From JACVRW01 sp963728495 (lineage in GTDB: Bacteria > Actinomycetota > Thermoleophilia > Solirubrobacterales > Thermoleophilaceae), in NCBI GenBank assembly GCA_963728495.1, contig CAVSKI010000007.1, positions 372,001-436,000 of the forward strand: DNA of 64,000 bases. Direction: 5' to 3'. The stretch's first letter is position 1, and each line of letters starts with the position of its first letter. This document shows positions 8,501 to 15,026 of this stretch, piece by piece. The position numbers and the translations under genes were made by a program. Below the pieces are notes generated by a model that was not told the DNA's origin, did not search any database, and saw nothing but the letters and a program-made list of their open reading frames with translations.

Positions 8501-8641
8501 CTGGCGGCAACCCGCGCGCACGAGCAGTACGTGGCGGGCGAGACGCTCGCCACCACGGTCACCTACGACGGCGCCCGCGGCGGCGGCCAGGCGGCCCAGA
8601 TCGAGGGCCGCGACCTGTTGATCTCCGTCGAGCGGAGATAG
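5570..8641 (+). CDS. ileS: Isoleucyl-tRNA synthetase
   Basis: Cytosolic class I aminoacyl-tRNA synthetase of 1023 residues that charges tRNA-Ile. The HIGH-equivalent region is GPPTANGRPGSHHVLSR (about 48-64) and KMSKS is at 593-597, with an editing (CP1) domain between them and an anticodon-binding domain plus C-terminal extension after residue 650. The PGSHH wording and absence of a C-terminal zinc finger of the bacterial type fit the type 2 (eukaryotic-like) IleRS, a class often insensitive to mupirocin; that property is inference from family. Start ATG 5570 agrees with the TACAAT box. The next gene begins 11 bases after the stop. Confidence 0.97.
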   Translation: MARYRPVDSARSFPELEQEILERWRERDVFGESVRRREGHPKFVFYEGPPTANGRPGSHHVLSRIYKDVFPRYKTMRGHLVHRKGGWDCHGLPVELEIEKQLGFTSKEDIERYGVAEFNAKCRESVLRYIDEWNALTERIGFWIDTDDAYYTLDNSYVESVWWSLKQVFEKGLLTEGYKVVPYCPRCGTALSSHEVASGYEDTVDPSVFVTFPLRDEPDVALLAWTTMPWTLVPHAAIAVDPQVTYVRARLDGERFIVAEALVERVLGGGAVIEERMPGSALLGLAYEAPFPYFSDYGPKGHTVLAGDFVSTEDGTGVVHTGAAFGEDDFRLATDNGLTIHNPVRPDGTFDERAGPFAGMGVREADPKIIEALRESGRLFRAGEYTHSYPHCWRCGTPLIYYAKSGWYVRTSEVKDQLLAANETIDWHPAHIKHGRMGNWLENNVDWALSRERYWGTPLPIWRCDADSAHVVCVGSLEEIRERGGELPEDVHRPYIDEPVLRCEDCGADMHRVPDLIDVWWDSGCMPFAQWHAPFENQDAFERNFPANYICEGLDQTRGWFYSLLAVSVLLFGRSSYETCLCLGLILDPEGQKMSKSKGNVVVPWDVLDTHGADAFRWYYFTSKQPWDGYRFSLETVGESVRQFLKPLWNTYAFYVLYANVNEPLEGSTKVLALDSWIESRLAATVERVSERMDDYDTTFAGRAIAEFVDDLSNWYVRLSRRRFWEGDAAAFDVLRTCLVTVAKLLAPLTPFVADEIYDNLDGREPSVHLCDFPEPGKRDRRLEADMQVVRDAVELGRAARAHAKLKVRQPLSEAVVVAADREREAIGRLELLLTEELNVKSVRYVSEADELGRFELKPNYRTLGPRFGKQMPQVAAAVAALDPVRLREGGRSGINIDGAEHVIGPDDVQIVLQPLDGYQVERSGTHAVALNLDLDDGLRREGLAREVVHAVQGARKSAGLNVEDRIALTLGGDDELLAATRAHEQYVAGETLATTVTYDGARGGGQAAQIEGRDLLISVERR

Positions 8642-8652
8642 GCTCGCCGGCG

Positions 8653-9066
8653 ATGCCGCTGCCGCCTGCCTTCGAGGAGCGCAGCCCGGTCGAGCAGATC
8701 GTGGGCGCGGTCGTGGTCACGCTGATATTCGGACTGGTGACCGGCCTGGCGCTGGGCTGGAACGAGATCGCCTACTACATCCTCGTCGGCCCGATCGCCC
8801 TTCTGGGCGGCTTGGTGGGCGGCATGGAGCACCGCGGAGGCGAGGAGGGTTTCGTCCGCGGCGCGCTGAGCGGGCTGGTGTACGGCAGCTTCATCCTGCT
8901 GGGCCTCGAGATCCTCAACACCGAGCCCGAGGCCTATCTGGGCGAGCCACAGGTGGGCCTCGTCTTCGTGACCACGATCGTGGGCGCCATCCTGGGCGCG
9001 CTCGGAGGCAGCTACCGCGCCCGCCGCGAGCGCGACCTCGGGACCGCGCCCGCCGCGCGCGCCTGA
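8653..9066 (+). CDS. Small membrane protein (137 aa), function unknown
   Basis: Protein of 137 residues with four hydrophobic segments, including EQIVGAVVVTLIFGLVTGLALGW, IAYYILVGPIALLGGLVGG, and a C-terminal VGLVFVTTIVGAILGALGG followed by a basic tail RARRERD. It begins 11 bases after ileS and was probably co-transcribed with it. It does not resemble lipoprotein signal peptidase, which often follows ileS in other bacteria: no conserved Asp pair is present. No family recognised. Confidence 0.7.
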   Translation: MPLPPAFEERSPVEQIVGAVVVTLIFGLVTGLALGWNEIAYYILVGPIALLGGLVGGMEHRGGEEGFVRGALSGLVYGSFILLGLEILNTEPEAYLGEPQVGLVFVTTIVGAILGALGGSYRARRERDLGTAPAARA

Positions 9067-9074
9067 GCCGGAAG

Positions 9075-9404
9075 CTAGGCCGCGAGCGCCGGCTCGATCT
9101 CCTGCACGAGCCGGTTCTTCGGCAGCGCCCCGATGATCTGGTGGGCCACCTGGCCGTGCTTGAAGAGGAGCAGCGTGGGGATCGACATCACGTTGAACTG
9201 GGAGGAGACCTGGGGGTTCTCGTCCACGTTGAGCTTGACGATGCGCAGGTCATCGCGCTCGCCGGCCAGCTCCTCGAGGTGGGGAGCAACGATGCGGCAA
9301 GGTCCACACCAGGGCGCCCAGAAGTCGACGAGCACGGGCTTGTCGGACTCGAGCACCTCCGCCTGGAAGTTGGTGTCGGTTACCTCGTTGATCGCTCCGG
9401 CCAT
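9075..9404 (-). CDS. trxA: Thioredoxin
   Basis: Classical 109-residue thioredoxin, a cytosolic disulfide reductase. The active site is WCGPC at residues 32-36 (C33 and C36), preceded by VLVDFWAP, with the cis-proline in MSIPTLLLF and the C-terminal GALPKNRL helix. Length and motif order are complete. The ATG at 9404 has an AGGAGC ribosome site. The promoter region holds a -10-like TATATT inside an inverted repeat and a hairpin in the leader, both described separately. Confidence 0.97.
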   Translation of the reverse strand: MAGAINEVTDTNFQAEVLESDKPVLVDFWAPWCGPCRIVAPHLEELAGERDDLRIVKLNVDENPQVSSQFNVMSIPTLLLFKHGQVAHQIIGALPKNRLVQEIEPALAA

Positions 9405-9434
9405 CGATAGCTCCTGTTCGAAATGGGTCGCTGC

Positions 9435-9454
9435 GCGTCCGGCCGACCGGACGC
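9435..9454 (-). other. Stem-loop in trxA leader
   Basis: GCGTCCGG-CCGA-CCGGACGC is a perfect 8-bp stem with a four-base loop lying between the trxA promoter and its ribosome site. It may stabilise the mRNA or affect translation; no antiterminator partner was seen. Confidence 0.45.
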
Positions 9455-9471
9455 TTGCGCCAAAGGCTTAC

Positions 9472-9494
9472 GTCGCTTTACAAAATATAGCGAC
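9472..9494 (-). promoter_or_regulatory. trxA -10 region within an inverted repeat
   Basis: GTCGCT (9472-9477) and AGCGAC (9489-9494) are perfect inverted arms 11 bases apart. On the minus strand the -10-like TATATT covers 9489-9484, so a repressor or activator bound here would touch the promoter. The AT-rich core (TTACAAAATAT) is striking in this GC-rich context. Confidence 0.45.
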
Positions 9495-9513
9495 CCGCTG
9501 GGGCGGCCCGACA

Positions 9514-10251
9514 TTACGCTTTCAGGCGCAGAGCGGGCACCTTCCAGACCGCCTCGAGGGTGATCCAGGTGTCCATCTTGGATTTCCCCTCGCTGCGCTC
9601 GCGAAAGAAGATCGGCACCTCGGCCACGGTCAGCCCGGCCTTGACTGCGCGGTATGTCATCTCGATCTGGAAGCCGTATCCGTGGGAGTCGACGCCATCG
9701 AGGTCGAGCCCCTCGAGCGCCGAGCGGTTCCAGCACTTGAAGCCACCGGTCAGGTCGCGCACGGGAACACCCAGGATGATCCGCGCGTAGATGCAACCGC
9801 CCCGGCTGAGGATTCGCCGCGAGAGCGCCCAGTTGGTCACGCCCCCGCCGGGGACGTAGCGCGATCCGAGCACAACGTCCGCGGCGCCCGCCGCCGCGAT
9901 CAGGCGCGGGATGTCCGCCGGGTCATGGGAGAAATCGCTGTCCATTTGGATCACCAGATCGGCTCCGCCGGCGAGCGCCTGCGCGAAACCGGCCAGATAT
10001 GCGCGTCCGAGTCCGACCTTCTGTGGCCGGTGCAGGACCCGGAGCTCGGGGATTGCCGAGGCCAGGCGATCCACGATCACACCCGTACCGTCGGGCGAGT
10101 TGTCATCCACCACGAGGATGGTGTGAGGCAATCCCGTGGTGGCGAGTTGCGGCAGCGCGGCCGCCACCAGCGCCTCGATGTTCTCGGCCTCGTCGTAGGT
10201 GGGAAGGATGAGCCAGACGCCGGGCAAGGGCGCGTACCCTAGCCGTGGCAT
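9514..10251 (-). CDS. GT2 glycosyltransferase, polyprenol-phosphate mannose/glucose synthase type
   Basis: A 245-residue family 2 glycosyltransferase of the dolichol-phosphate mannose synthase type, which transfers a sugar from a nucleotide sugar to polyprenyl phosphate at the inner face of the membrane. Visible are LILPTYDEAENI at the start, VVDDNSPDGT, the metal-binding QMDSDFSHDP, and the acceptor-side GSRYVPGG and DLTGGFKCWNR. There is no C-terminal membrane domain, so it is the short catalytic form. The start shares CATG with polX: its ATG (10251-10249) overlaps the polX ATG (10250-10252). A TTG at 10227 is an alternative. The sugar cannot be decided from sequence. Confidence 0.9.
   Translation of the reverse strand: MPRLGYAPLPGVWLILPTYDEAENIEALVAAALPQLATTGLPHTILVVDDNSPDGTGVIVDRLASAIPELRVLHRPQKVGLGRAYLAGFAQALAGGADLVIQMDSDFSHDPADIPRLIAAAGAADVVLGSRYVPGGGVTNWALSRRILSRGGCIYARIILGVPVRDLTGGFKCWNRSALEGLDLDGVDSHGYGFQIEMTYRAVKAGLTVAEVPIFFRERSEGKSKMDTWITLEAVWKVPALRLKA
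10235..10240 (+). promoter_or_regulatory. Candidate -10 box of polX
   Basis: TACCCT ends nine bases before the polX ATG, inside the first codons of the divergent glycosyltransferase gene. Position and TANNNT match only. Confidence 0.33.
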
Positions 10252-11974
10252 GCGCAACGCAGAGATCGCGGAAGCCTTCGAGGAGCTGGCCAGTCTGTAC
10301 GAGCTGGACGGTGCGGTCGTGTACCGCGTGGTCGCTTACCGCAACGCGGCCAAGGCGATCCGTGAGTCGGGGGTGTCGGTGGCCGAGATGGCCCGGCAGG
10401 GCCGCGTGGACGAACTGCCGGGCGTGGGCAGCACGATCGCCGAGAAGATCGACGCCCTGCTCGATGGCGGCTCGATCCCCTCGGCGGACAAGCTCAAGGC
10501 GCGCATCCCGTCCGGTCTCGTCGCGGTCACGCGCATCCCCGGACTCGGCCCCAAGCGCGCGAAACTGCTTCACGAGCACCTCGGCATCGCGTCGCTCGAC
10601 GACCTGCGCGCGGCCGCTGACGCCGGCCGGCTCACCGGCGTGCCCGGCTTCGGCCCGAAGGCCCAGGAGAAGGTGCTGGCGGAGCTCGCCGCCGGGGCGG
10701 ACGGCCGCCCAAAAGTGCGAATGCTGCTGTCCAAGGCCCTGGCCGTGGGCGACGAGCTGGTGGCGGACCTGCGTGATCACCCGGCCGCGCTGAGAGTGGA
10801 GCTGGCGGGCAGCGCGCGGCGCCGCGTGGACGCCGTGAAGGACCTGGACATCGTCGCCGCGGCCGGCGATCCCAAGGCTCTGGTCGACCACTTCTGCTCT
10901 CTGGCCGCGCTCGACGTCGTGCAGTCCTCGGGCACAGTGGGCGCCAAGGCCGTCACGCACTCCGGGCTGCCGGTGGACCTGCGCATCGTTCCCGAGGAAG
11001 CGTTCGGCAGCCTGCTCCAGCACTTCACGGGGTCGGGCAAGCACAACGAGGCGCTGCGCAGCGCCGCGGTCAAGCGCGGACTGCACGTGAGCGAGTACGG
11101 AATCGCCGACGACGAGAGCGGCGGCCTGCTGGCTTGTGCCACCGAGGAGGAGGTCTACGAGCGGCTCGGCATGAGCTGGATCGCGCCCGAGCTGCGCGAG
11201 AATCGCGGTGAGCTCGCGGCTGCGCGCGAGGATCGCCTGCCGCAGCTGATCGAGCTCGAGGACATCCGCGGCGACCTGCACATGCACAGCACGCAGTCGG
11301 ACGGCCACGCCTCGATCGAGGAGATGGCCGAGGCGGCACGCGAGCGCGGCTACGACTACGTCGCCATCACCGATCATTCGGCCACCCACGGGTTCGGCAA
11401 CGACGTGCAGCCCGACGAGTTGCTGCGCCAGGCCGAGCACATCGCCTCGCTCGAGCTGGACGGGATCCAGGTCCTCGCGGGAACCGAGACGAACATCCTC
11501 CCGGACGGGTCGGTGGACTACGCCGACGACGTGCTGGAGCGCCTCGACTGGGTCATCGCAAGCCTGCATACGTCCTTCCGCCTCTCCGAGAAGAAGCAGA
11601 CCGACCGCATGGTCGCGGCGATGCACCATCCGCTGGTGGACGCGATCGGGCACCCCACCGGCCGCCTGATCGAGCGGCGCGAGGCATATGCGCTGGACCT
11701 GGATCGGGTGATCGCCGCAGCCCTGGAGACCGGCACCTTCCTCGAGATCAACGCAAACCCGGATCGGCGCGACCTCAACGACGTGTACGCCAGGGCGGCC
11801 GCGGAGGCCGGAGTCACGCTCGTGATCGACTCCGACGCCCACTGGCCGCGCACGCTGGTCAACATGCGCTACGGGGTGGCCACCGCGCGCCGGGCCTGGC
11901 TCACCCGCGACGCCGTGGCCAATACGCGGCCCTGGGCCGAGTTGCATCGCCTGCGCAAGCGCGGACGGGGTTAG
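10250..11974 (+). CDS. polX: Family X DNA polymerase with PHP exonuclease domain
   Basis: A 574-residue bacterial PolX, used in gap filling during base-excision or end-joining repair. The N-terminal 8-kDa and helix-hairpin-helix regions (LPGVGSTIAEKIDALL; IPGLGPKRAKLLHEHLG) are followed by the nucleotidyltransferase core with GSARRR and the Asp pair in KDLDIV. The C-terminal PHP domain shows DLHMHSTQSDG, ITDHSA, and IDSDAH metal ligands expected for 3'-5' exonuclease or phosphatase activity. ATG 10250 matches the family start (MRNAEIAEAFEE). With Ku and LigD 17 kb away, a role in end joining is plausible but inferred. Confidence 0.95.
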   Translation: MRNAEIAEAFEELASLYELDGAVVYRVVAYRNAAKAIRESGVSVAEMARQGRVDELPGVGSTIAEKIDALLDGGSIPSADKLKARIPSGLVAVTRIPGLGPKRAKLLHEHLGIASLDDLRAAADAGRLTGVPGFGPKAQEKVLAELAAGADGRPKVRMLLSKALAVGDELVADLRDHPAALRVELAGSARRRVDAVKDLDIVAAAGDPKALVDHFCSLAALDVVQSSGTVGAKAVTHSGLPVDLRIVPEEAFGSLLQHFTGSGKHNEALRSAAVKRGLHVSEYGIADDESGGLLACATEEEVYERLGMSWIAPELRENRGELAAAREDRLPQLIELEDIRGDLHMHSTQSDGHASIEEMAEAARERGYDYVAITDHSATHGFGNDVQPDELLRQAEHIASLELDGIQVLAGTETNILPDGSVDYADDVLERLDWVIASLHTSFRLSEKKQTDRMVAAMHHPLVDAIGHPTGRLIERREAYALDLDRVIAAALETGTFLEINANPDRRDLNDVYARAAAEAGVTLVIDSDAHWPRTLVNMRYGVATARRAWLTRDAVANTRPWAELHRLRKRGRG

Positions 11975-11989
11975 GCCTTTGCCCCGCGC

Positions 11990-12508
11990 CTAATGCTGCG
12001 GTTCGGGCTCGATCTTCCGCAGCCCGGGCAGGCGCAACAGCTTGGGGCCACCGAAGGGCGAGGTCTTGTCGAGCCAGAACTCCACACCGTCGCGGCCTTC
12101 TATGGCCTCGACCGCGCGCGCCTGCTTTCGCCACAGCAGCGCGACGAGCAGGCAGTAGCCGGTGGCCACGGCCGGCACCTGAGGAAAGAAGAAGCCGATC
12201 ACCGCGGAGGCCAACGCCAGCACGATCAATGGCCAGAGCCGGTTGAAGAGCACGGTTCCGGGCTCGAGTTCCGGAAGCGCGTTGGCCTGGCGCGAGTCGG
12301 CCAGTAGGCCCGCGATGCCTGCGGTGGTCATCGGCCGGCGTCCGAGCCAGAGGCCGGTGAGGGTGGCCAGGCACCACCAGACGGCCGCCACGTAGACCAG
12401 CGTGTTGCTGTCCGCGCGCCCGGCGCCTACCACGGACACCACGGCCAGAGCGGTCGCCGCTCCTCCGAAGAGCAGGACCGACATGCGCAGAAGGTCGCGA
12501 AACCTCAC
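11990..12508 (-). CDS. Membrane protein, second gene of otsB-like operon
   Basis: A 172-residue protein with four hydrophobic helices: MSVLLFGGAATALAVVSVVGAG, VYVAAVWWCLATLTGLWLG, LWPLIVLALASAVIGFFFP and VAVATGYCLLVALLW-like sequence. A C-terminal soluble stretch (VEFWLDKTSPFGGPKLLRLPGLR) follows. The GTG start at 12508 overlaps the stop of the upstream phosphatase gene (GTGA), so translation is very likely coupled. I do not recognise the family; membrane association is the only firm statement. Confidence 0.72.
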   Translation of the reverse strand: MRFRDLLRMSVLLFGGAATALAVVSVVGAGRADSNTLVYVAAVWWCLATLTGLWLGRRPMTTAGIAGLLADSRQANALPELEPGTVLFNRLWPLIVLALASAVIGFFFPQVPAVATGYCLLVALLWRKQARAVEAIEGRDGVEFWLDKTSPFGGPKLLRLPGLRKIEPEPQH

Positions 12509-13290
12509 GCTTCGGCCAACGCGACCAGCACGTCCCGAAAGCCATCTACGCCGCCCACCACGAGGTCCGCGCGCTCGATGATCGCGGGCGGTCCTTCCTC
12601 GGACTCCACGCCTACGCGCAGCGCGCTTTCCAACACCCCCTCGGCGACCAGCGCGTCGAGTGCATCGAATGCGTCGAGATCGGTGGTGTCGTCTCCGGCG
12701 AACAGCGCCATGCGCACCTGGGCCTGCTCAACCAGCTCTCGCACCGCCTGGCCCTTGTCGACGTGTACCGGCGGGCGCACCTCGAGCACCTTCTTGGCCC
12801 AATGCACGGTCAGGCCCTCGGCCTCGGCCTCTGCCGCGATCTCCTCGATGTGCGCTTGCGCGGCGCCCTCATCGGGCACGTCGCGCCAATGGAAGGCGAC
12901 GATCGGGCCCTTGTCCTCGATCCGCGCGCGCAGCCGCCGAAGCGCCGGGGTGTCGCGCTCGGCGGCGAAGCGCTTCACCTCGCCCTCATGGCTCTTGAAC
13001 GCCTCGTTCCAGCGAGGCCGGGCGGCGCCGGGTTCGAGCACTTCGGCGCCGTGCGAGCCCGCGTAGGCGATTCCGCCCACGCCGACCAGCCGTCGCGCGT
13101 CGGCTGCCGACCGGCCCGAGATGCAGGCCACCAGCCCATAGCGGCGCGCGAGGCGGCTCAGCAGCAGGGCGGTCTCCTGGCTCACGCGCGCCTCGTCGGC
13201 GCGGCGCACGATCGGTGCCAGGACGCCGTCGACGTCACAGAGGATCCCGGTGCGCGCGGGGTCGGCCAACAGCGGCTGAAGAGCCTGCAC
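12505..13290 (-). CDS. otsB: Trehalose-6-phosphate phosphatase family protein
   Basis: HAD-superfamily phosphatase of 261 residues. Motif I is ILCDVDGVLAPI, motif II CISGRS, and motif IV FAGDDTTDLDAF, with the OtsB-type cap region and VLEVRPPVHVDKGQAV in between; the last is characteristic of trehalose phosphatases. It would dephosphorylate trehalose 6-phosphate in the cytosol. No otsA is visible in the window. GTG 13290 is chosen because it precedes the domain by 20 residues and has a CATACT box seven bases upstream; the open frame continues far upstream without support. Substrate could also be a related sugar phosphate. Confidence 0.87.
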   Translation of the reverse strand: MQALQPLLADPARTGILCDVDGVLAPIVRRADEARVSQETALLLSRLARRYGLVACISGRSAADARRLVGVGGIAYAGSHGAEVLEPGAARPRWNEAFKSHEGEVKRFAAERDTPALRRLRARIEDKGPIVAFHWRDVPDEGAAQAHIEEIAAEAEAEGLTVHWAKKVLEVRPPVHVDKGQAVRELVEQAQVRMALFAGDDTTDLDAFDALDALVAEGVLESALRVGVESEEGPPAIIERADLVVGGVDGFRDVLVALAEA

Positions 13291-13296
13291 CCGCCG

Positions 13297-13303
13297 TAGT
13301 ATG
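13297..13303. promoter_or_regulatory. Overlapping opposed -10 boxes (otsB and 13311 ORF)
   Basis: TAGTATG reads TAGTAT on the plus strand, eight bases before ATG 13311, and CATACT on the minus strand, seven bases before GTG 13290. One seven-base element may thus serve both directions. Confidence 0.38.
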
Positions 13304-13310
13304 CCCCGCG

Positions 13311-13533
13311 ATGTCGGCACGGTTCTTCCGGTTGCTCGTAATAGCCACCGGCACCTCGCTCGCCGCTCATCGAGATCGGGTGCTGGCGGCCATCGGGCAG
13401 GCGCTCTACGGCAACGCTCCTGGTGGGGGTGGTGGTGGCCAACGCGGTGCCGGAGCGGGTGCTCGAGTTGGCCTTCGCCGCCGTCCAGGTCGTGTTCGCC
13501 TGGCAACTCGCCAAGAAGGCGGGTCTGCGCTAG
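13311..13533 (+). pseudogene. Short frame-disrupted ORF resembling the end of a TauE/SafE (TSUP) transporter
   Basis: From ATG 13311 the frame reads MSARFFRLLVIATGTSL... for about 30 residues and then loses sense. One base later in frame the sequence continues LLVGVVVANAVPERVLELAF... to a TAG at 13531, which looks like the C-terminal helices of a TSUP-family anion exporter. Removing one base near 13417-13421 would join the two into about 73 residues. Either this is a tiny remnant of a transporter gene, or a small membrane protein with a sequencing indel. The TSUP resemblance is by eye. Confidence 0.35.
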
Positions 13534-13536
13534 GTT
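13531..13536 (+). promoter_or_regulatory. Candidate -10 box of the STAS gene
   Basis: TAGGTT ends six bases before the GTG of the STAS gene and overlaps the stop codon of the preceding remnant. Confidence 0.35.
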
Positions 13537-13542
13537 CGGACT

Positions 13543-13875
13543 GTGGAGATCCTCGAGGTCACGACCGCGGAACGCGACGGATTCGTGCACGTTGGCCTCT
13601 TGGGCGAGCTCGACCTGTCGACCGTGGGCAAGGTGCAGGAAGAGTTGCGGCGAGTGGAGAGATCCTCGCCGCCAACGGTCGTGATCGACCTCTCGCGGGT
13701 GACTTTCCTGGACTCCACCGGACTGCGCTGCATCGTGACCGCGGACGAGCGCGCTCGCGATGAGGGCCGCCGCCTGGTGATCGTCCGCGGGCCCGATCCG
13801 GTACAGCGCGTGTTCTCCATCACCCGGCTCGAGGAGCGGCTCGAGATGGTGGACGACGCGGCGGCTGTTCGCTGA
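13543..13875 (+). CDS. STAS-domain anti-anti-sigma factor
   Basis: A 110-residue single STAS domain of the SpoIIAA/RsbV type. It carries GELDLSTVGKVQEEL and the phosphorylation motif VTFLDSTGLRCI, where the Ser of DSTG is normally phosphorylated by an anti-sigma kinase. Such proteins release a sigma factor by binding its kinase-type anti-sigma factor. No RsbW-like kinase is nearby, so the partner is elsewhere. The GTG start at 13543 lies six bases after a TAGGTT box. Its 3' end overlaps the end of the convergent amidohydrolase gene by 56 bp. Confidence 0.9.
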   Translation: MEILEVTTAERDGFVHVGLLGELDLSTVGKVQEELRRVERSSPPTVVIDLSRVTFLDSTGLRCIVTADERARDEGRRLVIVRGPDPVQRVFSITRLEERLEMVDDAAAVR

Positions 13876-15004
13876 AGCTGAACCGATCGGGAAGGCTCAC
13901 GTCGGGGGTGCGGGCCAGCGCGGCGGCAACGACGATCAGATGCAGGCCGGGGGCGAAGTGCGCGGGGCGGCCGTCCGACCCCCCCTCGTAGGCCTCGCGA
14001 GCATCGAGTAGCGCCAGCACTCCTTCGCACACGGGGCCGCGAACGGGATCCTCGCCCACGTCGCAGGCGAGCCGGGCGAGCGCGAGCGTCTCCTGGGGAT
14101 CGATGCCCCGGAACATCTGCCCCACCGAGACCATGAGGAACGAGTACACGCGCTCCAGCAACGGATCGCGAGACACCGAGTCCGTGCCGGGGGGCGGGCC
14201 GAGGTCGAGCGGTGGCTCGCGCTCGACCAGCCTCAGCGCCTGCTCGCCGAGCACGCTGCGCAGGGCATCGGCACCCAGCCCCACCTGCAGGCCGTGGCGC
14301 AGGTCCATCGTGGCCCCGAAGGCAGGCGTGCCGTAGGGAGCGTCGCTGGCCATGAGGATCTGACCCGGCGCGACCAGCGCGAAGAGCGCCTGGATGTCAG
14401 TTGGCGACCACCAGGCGGTATCGAAGAACAGGTTGGGATGGGCGGGCGCCTCGCGCCAGATCCAGCCGAGGTCGGAGATCCCGGCGTGGGCCAGGATCAG
14501 GCGCAGGCGGGGATAGCGCGCGCACACCTCGATCGCGTGGCGGCCGAGCGCCGGGATGCCGCGGCCCGCGTGGCAGAGGATCGGGAGCTGCTCCTCGTCC
14601 GCCAGGGCGTAGACGTCGTCCAACGCGGGATGGTCGAGGTTGAAGCCCTCCGCGCGGGGATGCAGCTTGATGCCGCGCGCGCCCGCAGCGAGACAGCGGC
14701 GAGCCTCGGCTGCGGGTGAGTCCGCGGGGTCGAGCCGGCAGAACGGGAACAGGCGCCCATCGGCGGCCTCGGCCTCGGCCAGCACCATGTCGTTGGCCGG
14801 CGGATAGCCGTCGGGCTCATGCATCGGGAAGACGAACGCGTGGGCGTCGATCGGCTCGAGCGCTCCCACGAGCTGCTCGCGGCTGCAGCGATAGCCGTCG
14901 GGATCGTTCTTGCCGATGTGAGTGTGGGCGTCGAGCAGCCGGGTCCCCGGCACCTCCTCAAGCAGCTGTTCGAGCCAGGGGATCAGGGGGAGGTCGGAGA
15001 CCAT
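13820..15004 (-). CDS. Amidohydrolase (TIM-barrel, amidohydrolase-2 type)
   Basis: A 394-residue metal-dependent hydrolase or decarboxylase. Metal and active-site signatures are LLDAHTHIGKNDPDG near residue 25, GIKLHPRAEGF, PILCHAGRG, LILAHAGISDL and MASDAPYG, in the order of the amidohydrolase-2 family. After the barrel there is an unusual extension of about 120 residues ending in a low-complexity Pro/Arg/Ala tail, and that tail is the part overlapping the STAS gene. ATG 15004 has a TAGGGT box ten bases upstream. The substrate is not predictable; aromatic decarboxylases and lactonases belong to the same family. Confidence 0.85.
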   Translation of the reverse strand: MVSDLPLIPWLEQLLEEVPGTRLLDAHTHIGKNDPDGYRCSREQLVGALEPIDAHAFVFPMHEPDGYPPANDMVLAEAEAADGRLFPFCRLDPADSPAAEARRCLAAGARGIKLHPRAEGFNLDHPALDDVYALADEEQLPILCHAGRGIPALGRHAIEVCARYPRLRLILAHAGISDLGWIWREAPAHPNLFFDTAWWSPTDIQALFALVAPGQILMASDAPYGTPAFGATMDLRHGLQVGLGADALRSVLGEQALRLVEREPPLDLGPPPGTDSVSRDPLLERVYSFLMVSVGQMFRGIDPQETLALARLACDVGEDPVRGPVCEGVLALLDAREAYEGGSDGRPAHFAPGLHLIVVAAALARTPDVSLPDRFSFSEQPPRRPPSRAAPRAG

Positions 15005-15014
15005 TGGGCCGAGC

Positions 15015-15020
15015 ACCCTA
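15015..15020 (-). promoter_or_regulatory. Candidate -10 box of the amidohydrolase gene
   Basis: TAGGGT on the minus strand ends ten bases before ATG 15004. It lies between the stop of the large PAS gene and the amidohydrolase start, so the latter can be transcribed separately. Confidence 0.33.
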
Positions 15021-15026
15021 TCTCGG

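Noticed and set aside
6035..8521. 828-codon open frame antisense to ileS
   Set aside because: A GC-driven shadow frame: His/Arg/Gly/Ala-rich composition, no ribosome site, and full overlap with a well-conserved gene.
10103..11947. 614-codon open frame antisense to polX
   Set aside because: Overlaps the intact PolX gene and has shadow composition.
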